Assembly: GCA_035610835.1 (NCBI GenBank)
Contig: CM069452.1
Location: 29,996,143 to 30,060,142, forward strand
Reading direction: 5' to 3'
DNA from: Ophiura sarsii
Lineage: Eukaryota > Echinodermata > Ophiuroidea > Amphilepidida > Ophiuridae
DNA: 64,000 nucleotides
Positions 12,247 through 24,500 of this stretch are shown piece after piece. A program made the translations under genes and the position numbers. The notes beneath the pieces were generated by a model that worked only from the letters and a program-made list of their open reading frames with translations, searched no databases and had not been told where the DNA came from. Every line of letters starts with the position of its first letter. Within the stretch, counting starts at the first letter, position 1.

Positions 12247-15080
12247 ATAAGGCTGTTAAACTACAATCAAAGTTTATCATTATTTTGCTGATTAGAAGTT
12301 TGTAAAGTGCCATTCAAACTGTACTTTAGCTCTCATCAGCTCTCAAACAGAAACAACCAGGCATTGATGCATACACTGCCTTCAAATGTGCAAGCAAAAC
12401 AATGCTCGTAGTTGTTTGTCTGCACATAGCCTTGGCCCATAGGCAAAGATAATCAATCAGCGTCAATGTCAGTCAATTCGTATAAGGAACTGCCAAAAAC
12501 AGATCAAAGATTTACAATGCAACGATCAATAACGTAACACTTTCCATATCCTTTTTTTATTTTATGAACGCCAACAATCGATACTAATTTTACACAGTAA
12601 ATGGCATTCAGCTTCAAATTGTTGGCACAGTTTGATTACAACGCTATAGGCAATGTATAGATTGATGCACTACATTTCTATGACCTACATTCTGTGTCAG
12701 GGTAAGTATATGTTCCTAAAGGTTAGCAGATACTCAACAATCACTACATGTACCAGCTAGAGCCTCAGGGAAACTTGGATTTAGTTTCGGTTACTTATAT
12801 GTGCCTATAGCTGAAACTAGTGCAAATCCATATCTAAAGCACTTCTTGAACAAAAATAGGACTTTGTATATAAAGAGCAAGTGTGAACAATAGTCCAACA
12901 GACATTGACAAGGTTAACCCTAACTCTCTCACACACTACAAAACCCAACCCTGCTACAATTTTGTACCGCGTGGCAGCCCAGTCTATTTAACACCTCCAC
13001 CAGGCATTCAATTGCGAAAAAACTTCAAATGGGCAGGGATTAAAAATGTCAATGAAAGTGCAGAAGATAATAAGAGAGAACAACCACCCCTAGCCCAAAC
13101 ATATAGAGAACAACTACCTATGCCAGTGCAGATAATTGCTTTAAAAATTAGGTTATAGATCATAAATTTAACGAGCACATGGTAAGCTTGAACAGATGAG
13201 ATCTATAATATCATAAGCTACATTGCTTACAGTAAATCTTTGGATATATTAAAAAAACAGAAACAAATTGAATGATTAAATAAATTCAAATCTGGGTTCA
13301 TGAGATATGAATTTGAAAAGCATCCTCTATCACTATGTTCTTGATATTTCACTTGCAACTACACTGCATCTTTCTTATAACTTTGCTGTCTGACAAAATG
13401 TCCCTTAACTATATACCATAGGTGACACATTCAGATCACACTACATTTCTATATATGTAATAACACCAGAGAGCGAACAGCTTAATGAACTATTGATTCA
13501 AACAGACGACTTGTTGATGATATCCCTGATTAAGTTGTCGTGTATATTGACATATCAAGTGTTACATGTTTGTTTGGAAAAGAAACAGTATCCTTTCAAA
13601 CAGATTCGCTGTGAATCCTGAAGGGCCTAAATGTGGTTTGGATTACAAATAATACCATATCGGCTACGGACTATCAACATGTGGTCTTATGATGATTTGC
13701 TTAAGGAGATATCTCTCTTTCTTTATATTCCGTCTAGACACGCTAACTAAACTTTATTTTGAATTACGACCTTTCATATTATATCTTCTTTCACATGAGG
13801 CTTAAAGGTAAGGTCATTGCCTTACATAAGAACAAAAATATCTTGCTTCAGAGTTACAGGTCTGTTTATGGAGGATAATGCAAAGTGATACCCATACCTC
13901 CAAATTAAAAGCCTCATAAATAGGCCCATCTATACATGTAGAGGATATATTTACTAATTGTCACATGTATATTTTCTTTCTTTCATCAGACCGTGATGAT
14001 CATTGTTAATGTTAATAAAGACTACAAAAGCAACAAATAGACAGCAATCTTTATTTACGAACACAGTCTGCATTTATTTGGATCGTGTTTGTCCCCACAT
14101 CGATTCCAATTCCAATTACTGGACTCATGGGATGAAGGGATTCCAATATATTGAAGATTGAAGTAAAAAAACAAAGTACCTTGATAGAGCAAGTGCTTTA
14201 CTTGAAGTAGTTTGAAGCTCAGTCAGTTTATAATAATGGATTTATAAGATAAGAAATTACTTTATTGTCATAAGTGGTTAGGAAATCTACCAGCTGAATC
14301 TAGTTGAGGTCACTATATATGAAGAGCCTTGATAAAAACACACCATAGGCGAAGACAAAAGAAAATTCTAAAGGCAAACTGAACTCTCCAGTAGGGTCGG
14401 TTGGTCTTAATTAAAAAAATGTTCAGATATTTTCAAGAAAAAAAATAAGAGATTTTGTGATAAAAATACAAATGGTCCGTAGATCAGTTTTTATTATTTT
14501 TGCCGCCTTTAGGACACTTTAGTATCAGAAACCGAGGCTGGTGACCACTCCAGTACCCTGGGACCACGATTGATAATGGCCTAGATCCATCAGAGATTCA
14601 ACAACTCATGCATGGCAATGTAGTCTTGACACAGTCTGTTACCGACACTTCCTCCATCCTGTCAAAGGACAACCAACAATGATGAAGACCATATAGATGG
14701 GGTGACAGGTGACGTCACACCGGGCAAAACGTGGCTAGTTGCCATTGTTCTTTGCCTGGCAGTTTGCGCACGCATTCTGTTTTGTTGAGGACCCGTGCTT
14801 TTAAAACTTGCGCCAAAGCATTATAAAGGGCAATACGGCATAGCGGACAGTGTTGTGGTCATATGCTGTTCCCTCAAGCGTGTATCGACAGTCCAGTCCC
14901 TTCGACCGTTGCGTTTGTTGATAAACATTGGATGTAAACAACGGTCACCTCATTACAAACAAAGACTGCCAACCATTGTCAGTGAAAATATTTCAATTCT
15001 CTACCAAAATCTTATGAAGTGACACTATTTTTAGAGTCTATGTATCATATCTGGGATTAGTTTATCAAAACCACATGCAT
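12247..15080. other. Gene-free stretch
   Basis: I see no supported exon. A short minus-strand frame ending at 14051 (SPVIGIGIDVG then stop) overlaps an AATAAA-like signal and was considered as the missing last exon of the CCDC87-like gene, but it cannot be joined with confidence. The rest is AT-rich unique-looking sequence. Confidence 0.4.
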
Positions 15081-15083
15081 TCA

Positions 15084-15106
15084 CCGCCCCCCCCCCCCCC
15101 CCCCCC
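15084..15106. repeat. Poly-C run
   Basis: A homopolymer of about 22 C, prone to length variation and sequencing error. Confidence 0.95.
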
Positions 15107-15420
15107 GCACTCTTCATATCATCACATGATTTCACATACATAGTTTGAATTAGTGTCTACTTTTGAAATAAAATCTTGTCTTGAAATTGCTTATACAGTA
15201 ATCAAAACAAGGCGTATCAAAATAGCTCCACCACTCTTCTTATCATTACATGATTCCACCATGCATGGTTTAAATTAGTATGCTACTTTTGAAACAAAAT
15301 CTCATCTTCAAATCGCTAAGTGATCAACAACAGATGCATTTACACAGCTCCACCCACGCTTCTTATTATCATCACATGATTTTACCACGCATCATGGTTT
15401 GCATGTATACAGCTTCATCA
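15107..15420. repeat. Degenerate tandem repeat, about 125-bp unit
   Basis: About 2.5 copies share ACTCTTC(T)TATCAT, ACATGATT, CCATGCATGGTTT and CTACTTTTGAAA blocks. Diverged and non-coding. Confidence 0.7.
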
Positions 15421-15827
15421 CATTAGCATTGGAAGTGATGATAACCAATATTTAACTGTAATGATTGATTGCCTATGACACATATATCACACTGTCTGTG
15501 ATCATGAGTCTGTGTCAAATTCTCATTAAGCACGCCTATAAACACCCACTCAGGCATGCAAGACGGGTAAGGTTTTTTCAAGTTTTGTCATCTTGGCTAA
15601 AAACAAAGACTTGTTTGAAGTTACTTTGGAATAAAAATAAGACAGATTTAAATTGAAGTTTAGTTCCAGCTTCAGTTACTTGAATAGTAATACTGTTATG
15701 ACTAAACTGACTTATACTGAGTATTACGCAAATCTAATTTATTTTCACTATGAATTCAGTAGTTTAAATGAGTTATTTATTTCTCCTTAACTTCACACAT
15801 TATAAGTGACTGTCAGTGAAAAAATGT

Positions 15828-15903
15828 AAATCCAGCATTTGAACGTGAGACCTCTGGAGATCTAGACCAGCACTCTACCAACTGAGCTAATGATGGGGAA
15901 TTT
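15828..15903 (-). repeat. tRNA-derived SINE head or tRNA pseudogene
   Basis: On the minus strand, TTAGCTCAGTTGGTAGAG is a good box A and CGTTCAAATGC a box-B-like element at normal spacing. The acceptor arms (CCCCATCA and TGGATTTA) do not pair, so this is not a working tRNA gene. It shares the AGCTCAGTTGGT and CCAGAGGT blocks with the copy at 20141-20216. Confidence 0.6.
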
Positions 15904-16310
15904 TACAGTGGTTACAACTTGAAGTGACACAAAATAGTATCTTGACTTGAGCTAGCCAATGGTTTACTTCACTTGGCTTGATTTGGTGAATATTAAGAGA
16001 CTTGACTTGACTTTGACTCAACTTGTGACTTGATTCAATCATGCCAATGGATTTTGCTCCATTCAACTTTTGTTAAGTTTGAAATGAACAAATCAGCTAC
16101 TACAGCAATCACCAAATTAATGACATATTTACAAAACTAGAACTGGGAAAGGTAGCAATCTTCTTGCAGAGTGCTCATCAGACAATGATCGCACAAGCGT
16201 GAAACTCTGAGTAGCAACTACAGTTCCAAAAGGTCTAACTTCTATATTTACAAAACTATGGTACTGGTCCATTACAGGAGACCCACCAACTCCCACCCAC
16301 ACAATCATAC

Positions 16311-16568
16311 AAAGTATTTTGAATGTGTTTCACTGTTTATCCAAATGTGAACAGTCATCTGCAAAATCAATCAAATATTAATATCCCATCTTGAATCTTG
16401 ATAATGGCTCATCACCCAATCTAAACATGTTAGCACATTTGTATACAAGCATTTTGAATAGGTTTCATTGCTTATCCAAATGTGAACACTCATCTTCAAA
16501 ATCAATCAAATCAATATCACCTCCTGATAATGGCTCATTGCATAATCTAAACAGTGTAACACATTTGT
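16311..16568. repeat. Two tandem copies of an about 130-bp unit
   Basis: Both copies contain CATTTTGAAT/GTATTTTGAAT, TATCCAAATGTGAACA, AATCAATCAAAT, GATAATGGCTCAT and AACACATTTGTA blocks in the same order. Moderately diverged and non-coding. Confidence 0.8.
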
Positions 16569-19295
16569 AAGAGATATATAACGCTATAAAGGTCAGTGTA
16601 TGATGTACATTTCACTTAAAACTGGGACACTTTTATTGTCACAGAAAAGCCATTCCTTCTCTAATCCTAGATGACCTAGTCTAAAGTCATATCAAATATT
16701 TATTGCTTTATTATCTGCTTAATAGTTTATTGAAAAGAGAGTACTTTATAATTCAGGATTATTCCTTTTATAGGTTAAAAGTTTGCAAACCCGTTAAACT
16801 CCTAACCTATATTATGAATACCCGTCGTAACGTAAGAGAACTTCTTTTATAACCTGGATCTGCTTAAAAGCTCTAAAATCTCACCTACTTCAGCTAAAGA
16901 CTTGACATGCAATTCAGTGATTTTAAATTTTAAATATATGAACAATACAGGCCCTGCATATGACGTAGTTTACTAGAATCATGGTGGACTACCGAACTTT
17001 GTTCACCAAAATGATAATAAAAAACCCTGAATGGACTGCAATACGCCATGATTCTGGTGAATGACGCATGGTTGATTTAATTCTGTAAAGCTGATTGATA
17101 TACATGTATATGTGCAAGGCCTGTATGCTTTTGTGACCGTAGTTTATTTCAAATATTATCACTGTCAACGCTTTCACAAGATGGAGAACAGGTTTTGCAC
17201 TCATGTTTATACCATTTGAATTTCTGTTAGCTAATTAAATTACATTTACGGGGAAAACTGATAGACGTGTGCGTGCAGAAGGTATGCAAGTTAAAGACAC
17301 TAGTCTTCATGTGTCTGACGTAGCGGACTGCTTCAAAACTGTGCTTATTGTCACTAAATCAACTAGAGCACATTAATAGCAAACTGATGTGCTACCAACT
17401 ACAGACAAATGACAGGTGGGGCTAATACTTGCAATCTATCCAGTTAATTGCTGTTTTATTTGAAATTGATCCAGCCATTATCAGGGCACTTTCCTAGAAG
17501 TTTAAAAGGTGAAACCATTTTCCAGATGGCTTGGAGTAGAAAAGAATTACTGGGATCAATATTTAAATCACTGTAGCTGTAATCAGTGACTTTATTCTAT
17601 CCCTATATATCCACCGCATGTCTCAGGTTAAAGTATTCTATGCCATTAAATTACCACAGCCTGCAATTAACAACCATGATTGCCATGATTTAATCTGCAT
17701 CCATCTAATGACATCTACATCTTCTTGACTTAAATAATGATATTAACTTTGACTAAACATTAACAGTTTTGCTGAACTATACAATCATAGGTCAATAAAT
17801 GTATTGTTTCGAGAGAAATTAGACAAATCAATGCATGCCTGCTGATGTTGATGTGTGAATAATGGCATGACCCCGCAGGAGTGCTATTGTGAGCATATCA
17901 ACATTTGCGCAAGTGCATTGATTTTTCTAATATTTTGAGATTTCATGCACAATTAACTATACAAATCGAAATTCACAATTTTGAGCATAATTATGATCTG
18001 TGTAATAAATAACAAATAAAAACATTGTTAACAAGTAAGCTAACACCAGCAGTGAAAATCGGCGAACCCGCGATGGCTGAACAACGAATCAAAACAATAT
18101 GTGTGTTGCGCACATTGAATGGCGCATACGCGGAGTGCATTAGACACATTCACTGACTCAGCGTATTTTAGTTTCTTGCTTTCTGATTGGTTTGACACTA
18201 CTAAGAGTGTATGAATCCCTCATAATCTCTTCATGTCTCAAACAATCAACAATTTCATTATTTTTTGGCTTTTTTCTTCATCTCCGAGCTTCTACAAAAA
18301 TTCTTCAAGAAATGTATCTACCATATGTTATCCAGACACACATTGTACTTTTCCCAAGAAAATAATGGACTCCATTGAGTATGGTGAGCATATTTGACAG
18401 CGATTTAACCGTCGCCATAATCCATTATGAACTTCCTGTATGCAGAGACACAGTATTTGAACAGGCATATATAAAGCATTATAGAATAGGACAGCCAAAC
18501 TTTCTGACCAAATGTATCAAATTTGATTAACTATTAAAGTGTCATGTTTGCAAAACATATTGCTATTATTGAAAGCTAAATTGGCAATTTGTATGTATCC
18601 CGTGATAATTTGCAGTCAGTGTTTATGGTCACAACAAGGGTTCTGTATCTTAAGGTCCTGCAACTATTAATCAAAATCTTACTGACATATAACATTTTGG
18701 AAACTATCTCCTCTGGCTATTCAAGCTGTTAAGATTGGGTGATATCTCAGGAGCCTGTAACAGGTAAACTAGCATTAAATTGAAATAGCTTATTTGGACG
18801 ATCTGTACGTCAACTTGCACCAGGCATGGTTGAGTAATCATATTAAGCATACAGTTGGTGTATGAGTTTAGTTAAACTACCGCCATACCGATGTTTAAAG
18901 TTAGACACTTTTCTGTGAGTAAGACGCATGTTGAAGTTTAAAAAAATTGTTGCGAATTGAATTGCGTTTAGTTAAACGGGTGTTTAGCTTAAAACCGTGT
19001 TTAAATATGTACAAGAACACGAGCCATTATGTTTTTCAGTCATAGCAATAGTGTGATATCGTTTACCTCAGTCTGATCACATCAATCATACTTTTGATAG
19101 ACTAGAATGTACGCTAAGATTAATTTTGCAATGTGCTGGTAGTGTAGTTGCTGGGAGTGATACCTTGTAATTATGTCATGTAACGCACAATTCACCTTTT
19201 AATTTTGTTTCTTTCTTAAATTGATAAGTTAGACTAATACTGGAACTTACTTTTTACAACTGCTATGTTGCGTATGAAACCATCACACTTCATCA
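16569..19295. other. Gene-free stretch
   Basis: No exon or RNA gene could be supported. A small CpG-containing patch lies at about 18050-18180. I searched this interval on the minus strand for the expected YWLQQ-type C-terminal exon of CCDC87 and did not find it. Confidence 0.4.
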
Positions 19296-19505
19296 GGCAA
19301 CTGACCCGCTGATAATGATGGGTCACGTGATAGATGACGATGGCTTGGAATACCCCGAAGGGAAGGGCCCGGTCCCAGATGTGTGATAGCTGAAATTGCA
19401 TAGACCTCCTGTCTTGTTCAAAGAAAGTCGCTCAACCCTATTCCAGATGGCTTCTGTCACTCCTCATCTATCACATAACCCATCATCATCAGCGGGTCAG
19501 TTGCC
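19296..19505. mobile_element. MITE with about 40-bp inverted ends
   Basis: The left end GGCAACTGACCCGCTGAT followed by AATGATGGGT is repeated inverted at the right end, ACCCATCATCATCAGCGGGT then CAGTTGCC. The match continues through GTGATAGATGA. The interior is GC-richer than the flanks and has no ORF. Confidence 0.88.
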
Positions 19506-19621
19506 CGATTGCAGTACATAAATATGCACGGCTATTAAAGGTGCTGGCACATACTCATAAAAGTAGAAAAACAAAAGATACATACACCACACTTGCATAA
19601 ATGTTGGCCAGTAAAATTAAG

Positions 19622-20062
19622 TTAAAGGGGTACTAAGAGATGTTTGAGATTTTTTTTATTTACAAAATGTACTTCAATATTAAAGATAATCATTATAATT
19701 GGCTATTATTGTTGTTTCTACTCACAAAAAAGCAGCAAAACTCGATTAAAACAAATTTGTTGAAATATCATCACTATTTATTGAAACTTTTTTTAAAAAA
19801 ACACCCTTTATGTAATATCGTATGTAATTTGAATCAAAAAGAAAAATAGCGTAACCCTGTTTACAAAAAAATGCTGTCCAAGTCGGGGATGGCATATTTC
19901 GAAACAACATTTTATTGCACAAAGATGGCTGATTTTTCTTAATCCTTACAGCTGTACAAGTTTTTGTATGTAATACAATTGTAAAAATGTAGACTGAAAT
20001 CAAGGTTTTATCCTAATTGAGGGCGTACGTAGCCTTCAACACATCTCTTAGTACCCCTTTAA
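19622..20062. mobile_element. TTAA-flanked MITE, 441 bp
   Basis: TTAA followed by AGGGGTACTAAGAGATGT at the left is mirrored exactly by ACATCTCTTAGTACCCCT followed by TTAA at the right. TTAA target duplications are known for piggyBac and Kolobok superfamilies; assignment between them is open. The interior is AT-rich and non-coding. Confidence 0.9.
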
Positions 20063-20140
20063 TGTCCAAAGGAAGTGAAATAGACTATGGAACCAGTAAA
20101 AATAATTCATCTTAACTCAAAACATTATAAATGATGAAAT

Positions 20141-20216
20141 TTCACTGACCATCCAGGATTTGAACCTGGAACCTCTGGATCGCTAGACCAACTGAGCTTA
20201 CGAGTCAGATGGGGAA
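20141..20216 (-). repeat. tRNA-derived SINE head or tRNA pseudogene
   Basis: On the minus strand, AAGCTCAGTTGGTCTAGCG (box A region) and GGTTCAAATCC (box B) stand at tRNA-like spacing. The anticodon arm is shortened and the acceptor arms do not pair. Related to 15828-15903. Confidence 0.6.
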
Positions 20217-20255
20217 GAACGGCGATAATATTATCAATATCCAAAAAACATCTTC

Positions 20256-20605
20256 TTAAAGGTATACTATGTGATCTTTTCCAGGGGACGCTCTCAATCC
20301 TCGAAAAATAATTGGAAGCAGATTTTCTTGCAGATTTACTTTTCTGATCATAAATCATAAATATATTCTAAGTTACAGAGCGATACGATTCCTAATAACC
20401 TCAAAATCATAGCCTGAATTTAGAGTAAAATTTGAAGAAAAAAATAGATTGTCCCGCTTGGTACAATTATTTTCAAACCATGATTTTGAAGTAATTAGGA
20501 ATCGTATATATCTGTTACTTGCAAATCTGAAAGAAAATCTGCTTTCATAGTAAAAATCAATGATAGAGGGTGCTACTTGGAAAAGATCACATAATATGCC
20601 TTTAA
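20256..20605. mobile_element. TTAA-flanked MITE, 350 bp
   Basis: TTAAAGGTATACTATGTGAT then CTTTTCC at the left matches the inverted right end GGAAAAGATCACATAATATG then CCTTTAA. The TTAA at each end is the probable target duplication. An internal inverted block (AATTAGGAATCGTAT/ATACGATTCCTAATAAC) also occurs. A fragment of the same family is at 51404-51454. Confidence 0.88.
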
Positions 20606-20904
20606 GCTTCTTGGAATAGAAGATGTTAGAGGATAGGATTGTACTGAGGCCTATAGATAATATTATCGCACTCATGCACTTACAGGCTGCAAATGATACA
20701 GATTTCAGGACATGGCCGGTTTCCTTCATGGATCCTGTAGTACTGGCGGCCGTCTGATTGGTTTGTAAGTACCATATGTTTTACTCTGTGGCACATCTAG
20801 TTCCTCTAATCTAAACCAAGAGTGAGAAACCACCAGTGCGTACAGAAATCATTGATATCACATTGATGGTATCATTGGCTTTTCTGTCAACTTGCTGTAA
20901 TGCG

Positions 20905-21282
20905 CTACTGGGGACCCTGGCCTTGCGGAACAAATACCCGGGACTTTAGTATTGTTTAGCGGGGGAATACTCAAAAATGATGCCCCGGTACCCGGGACAA
21001 TAGCCAGGGTTTTAGCAGGGATGCTAGGCTGTTTTTAACGGGGCTGTCGTACCAAGATGTACCCGGGACTGTTATCCCACTGTTACCCGATGTTGTATGA
21101 GCCAGGGCTGTGATATTTTGCCCTGCTGTCAGGGGCCGGGACTGTACCCGGGGTTGTACCAGGGATGTTCTGATATTTAGTGCCCCGTACCCCGGGACAG
21201 TACCTGGAGATAGCGGGGAATATATACTTTTGGCAAAGTAATTTCCCCCGCTAAGTCCCCGCTACGCCCGGGTCCCCAGCAA
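20905..21282. mobile_element. GC-rich inverted-repeat element
   Basis: CTACTGGGGACCCTGG at the left is mirrored by CCGGGTCCCCAGCAA at the right. The interior repeats CCCGGGACxxTA and TACCCGGG blocks several times and is far more GC-rich than its surroundings. It lies only about 90 bp beyond the last exon I could place in the CCDC87-like gene. Confidence 0.75.
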
Positions 21283-21373
21283 GTGACAAGTGCATAACTT
21301 AATCAGGCGTATGCAGGCACCTATTTAAGTTACACAATAAGTGTGTAATATGTGGAGATGTACAGTATCTTAC

Positions 21374-21516
21374 CTGGTATGTGATGATATCTTTGAATTT
21401 CTTGTCAACTAGCTGTACTTTACGTCTTACTCTTGCATCTACCTCATGCAATGATGCATAGATCTGACTCCGGTGTTTAGCTTCTTCTAAACGGTTTACA
21501 GAAGAGCCCTTAGGAC
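21374..21516 (-). CDS. CCDC87: CCDC87-like exon 23 (residues 956-1003)
   Basis: Encodes RLEEAKHRSQIYASLHEVDA and RRKVQLVDKKFKDIITYQ, then a CAG|GTAAGA donor in phase 0. The mammalian protein continues with a Y-x-x-KM-x-x-D-x-x-EMLYWLQQ block; a continuation here must lie at lower coordinates but was not found. Confidence 0.85.
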
Positions 21517-24500
21517 CTATGGGCAGACAACAACAACAAATTATAGAACATAATATCTGAATCAGATACCTATACAAAGTGTGGGCGAGGGAGTGGTTTC
21601 ACACAGTAAAAAAACATGTACCTTCTATTTATTTATTTTTACATTTTAATTTAAACTTTAAAAGATTTCCTCACCTTTCCTCCAGAACCTATCTGGATCT
21701 GATGCAAATCTTTCAAACTCTTCTAAATCCGACAGAATTGCCTCCCTTTCGATGATTTCGTATGATGCTTCTTCCCAAGCTTGTATTGACTATAAATGCA
21801 CAAAAGGCAATAAAATATCACATTATAGAGAGAGGCCATAACAATAACAAGCCATCTAAATATTTACTCAGTCTAGCATATTGTAAACAGAAATGTAATG
21901 ATAGCTTCTAGGCAGTTGTAGCATGAATGTGACCATTAAATTACACCATTATCAAAACAATTGTCAATTTAGAGCACTAGGAAACACAAAATATGATTCA
22001 AATTGTTTTCAAAGGAAGAAGTTATTTGCTCATATTGATTTATATAGGGTGACAAATAAATTGATACCGGCGATTGAATGCATCGGGGAACGAGAGTGAT
22101 GTTTAGTTTAGTGAATGTTGAGAAGTTATTTCATTATAGTGCAAAAGACTACACAGGCTGAGCTGTGGTGAGCGATCTTGATCAAAAACACACATAAATT
22201 CAAAAGTAAATACCCACTTGTCCATCGCCCGTCTTGATAATCTATTATATAATACATTTATTCCATAACTTTTCTGTATGCATTTTCCCCATCAAACTGG
22301 GAGAGATACACAACGTGTGCATCAACGCGGTTTGCAAAATGTATTTCCCTAATGTAGGATCTTTCACAGTAGCCACTGACTTGCCTGATGACATTAATCT
22401 GATTGAATCAGGGTCATGTTCACCTTCAGACCATGAATGTCATTTGATCAAACCCATGGCCTGACTCCTTTGGGAGAGAACAAATACTGCAAGAAAGGAA
22501 AGGGTTGATGCATACTTCCCCGTGCATCGTAGTGGTCAATATGGTGCATATCACATGGGACCACTTAGAAGAAGACTCTTGTGAAAAAAGCATGCACTTA
22601 ACCAACCATGTAAACTGAGTGTTAAAACCATATCACCAACGGAGTATGTCTGAACATATCGCATGAATAACACAAAACAAGTTGAGAGCAGCATTCCTAC
22701 AAAGGGCAATATCCGATTACAGCTACACATTGTGAATTGAATAAGAATTAGATCAGTAACTTTACGGTGTTGATAATGTACACACATTTCAGAATTTAGT
22801 GAAAATATATAGGGAAATATTAAAAAAATATCACTTGTGAACGTGAAGTCCACCTTTATGGGGATAAAAATGTTTGTCAAATAGTGGTGGTTATATAGTT
22901 TGATCAGCTCCAAATTGGCGAATGAATACAGAAGGACGCAAGCGCGCATAAAAGCAACACACACGTGCGTGTGGCCATAATTGCTTGCATACGCCTGGAT
23001 TACTTTTGCGTGCAGAGATATAAGAACCGAATATTTATCGCCAATTTGGAACTGATTAAACTAAAGTATTCTCTAACTTCCCCATTGCACCTTTATGCAA
23101 CACATTGTAATCTGTTAGTGTCGATAAACTGTAAAAGTAGAATTTTTTGTGCTACATATATTTTCACTCTTTTTATGCCAAATTAGCAAGCGCAAAAATA
23201 GAAATGTGTGAATATATTCATTGTGTATGTAGGTCAATGTAAGGAAGCTCAAAATCGCAAAAATAAATCCCAATGACATTTCTAATATACATTGATCTTT
23301 ATTAATTACTTTTCTCCGATTTTTTCTTTGGTTTGGTTTTTTTGGTTTTTTTGTCATTTTAAATGGACCGTATTGCCACAATGATTCTGTAGTAAATCCC
23401 ACACCTAATCATAGGTAAACCATCAACAATTGAACAAACACTATTGAACAGTGGATTGTGTGGGTTTTATGAAGCAATCACGCTCAAATCCTGTCCATTT
23501 GGGGAATAAGGATGTCTGCATGCGTTCTGTCACTAATTTCACCATACTTACTATACTAGTTTAATCAATTTCAAATAGGCAAGAAATGTTTGTTTTTTAA
23601 CTCTCCGTGCGCAAAAGTAATCCAAGCGTACACATGTGATTATTGCCACACGCACGTGTCACACATATTATGCACAGTGAGCTCTTGCCTTCGTGCACGC
23701 CCGCATCTTTCTGTATTCATTTGCTGGTGAAAGAAGACGGCGCAATTTGAAACTGATCAAACTATACCTACATTATCTTTATCACTAGACATTATAGATT
23801 CCTAAAGAGTTTCGATTCTCACATGTAATTTCAAAAACAAGATATATATGCCCATTTCATTCTTCGATATTGCTTTACAGACAGCATACAATACAGACTG
23901 TTGTAATGCAGTGGGTGTGGTCTGATATGGTAATTACTTTATTCAGTCAATTTAATTGGACCTTTGCTATCCATTGTGAAGCTGTAATGGATGGCAATTA
24001 GGTCACTGGTAACCTGGTTACAACAAATTTACAAAAAGGGGCGATCTATTTTTTACCCCTTCCGCCGCCTCACTAACCAATTATACCCCACTATAAAACT
24101 CAAATCCTAGGCCACATAGTACATTTGTGTATGAACACATGGGGTAGGCCTGTCTGGATTATTAAGGGCACACAGGGAACCTGAAGTATGGGGTATGGAA
24201 TATTAACCCTACACTCTTGAGTAAACTACAAATTACTACTTTGCGGTGTGCTTGTGTCACCCGGCTCGGCAGTTTTTCCATGAAATAATGGCTCCAGGGT
24301 ATATACAGGGCGGAATATACTCTGCCATGTATGGTTTCCCACCGTGGCCTAGCGGTAGATCGTCTGCCTCTGAACCAAGAGGTTCAGGGTTTAAGCCCCG
24401 GGGGATTGGGGCACTTTTTCCCCTCGCTATTTGGCTGCGAAAAAAATCTTTGGAAAAGGTTCCTCGGGGGTTAGGGTTATGGGCACCTGTGATAACTGGA

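Noticed and set aside
14051..14117. Possible terminal exon of the CCDC87-like gene (SPVIGIGIDVG to stop, then AATAAA)
   Set aside because: Short, no convincing acceptor in the right phase, and it lacks the expected YWLQQ-type segment, so it cannot be joined to exon 23 with any confidence.
15828..20216. Functional tRNA genes
   Set aside because: Box A and box B are present, but acceptor stems do not pair and anticodon arms are abnormal, so these are SINE heads or pseudogenes.
20373..20729. 118-residue minus-strand frame
   Set aside because: It covers most of a TTAA-flanked MITE and flanking sequence, has no domain and no splice partner; its length is explained by AT-rich composition.
22551..22964. 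137-residue minus-strand frame
   Set aside because: Hydrophobic, low-complexity translation of AT-rich intron sequence that overlaps a MITE; no homology recognised.
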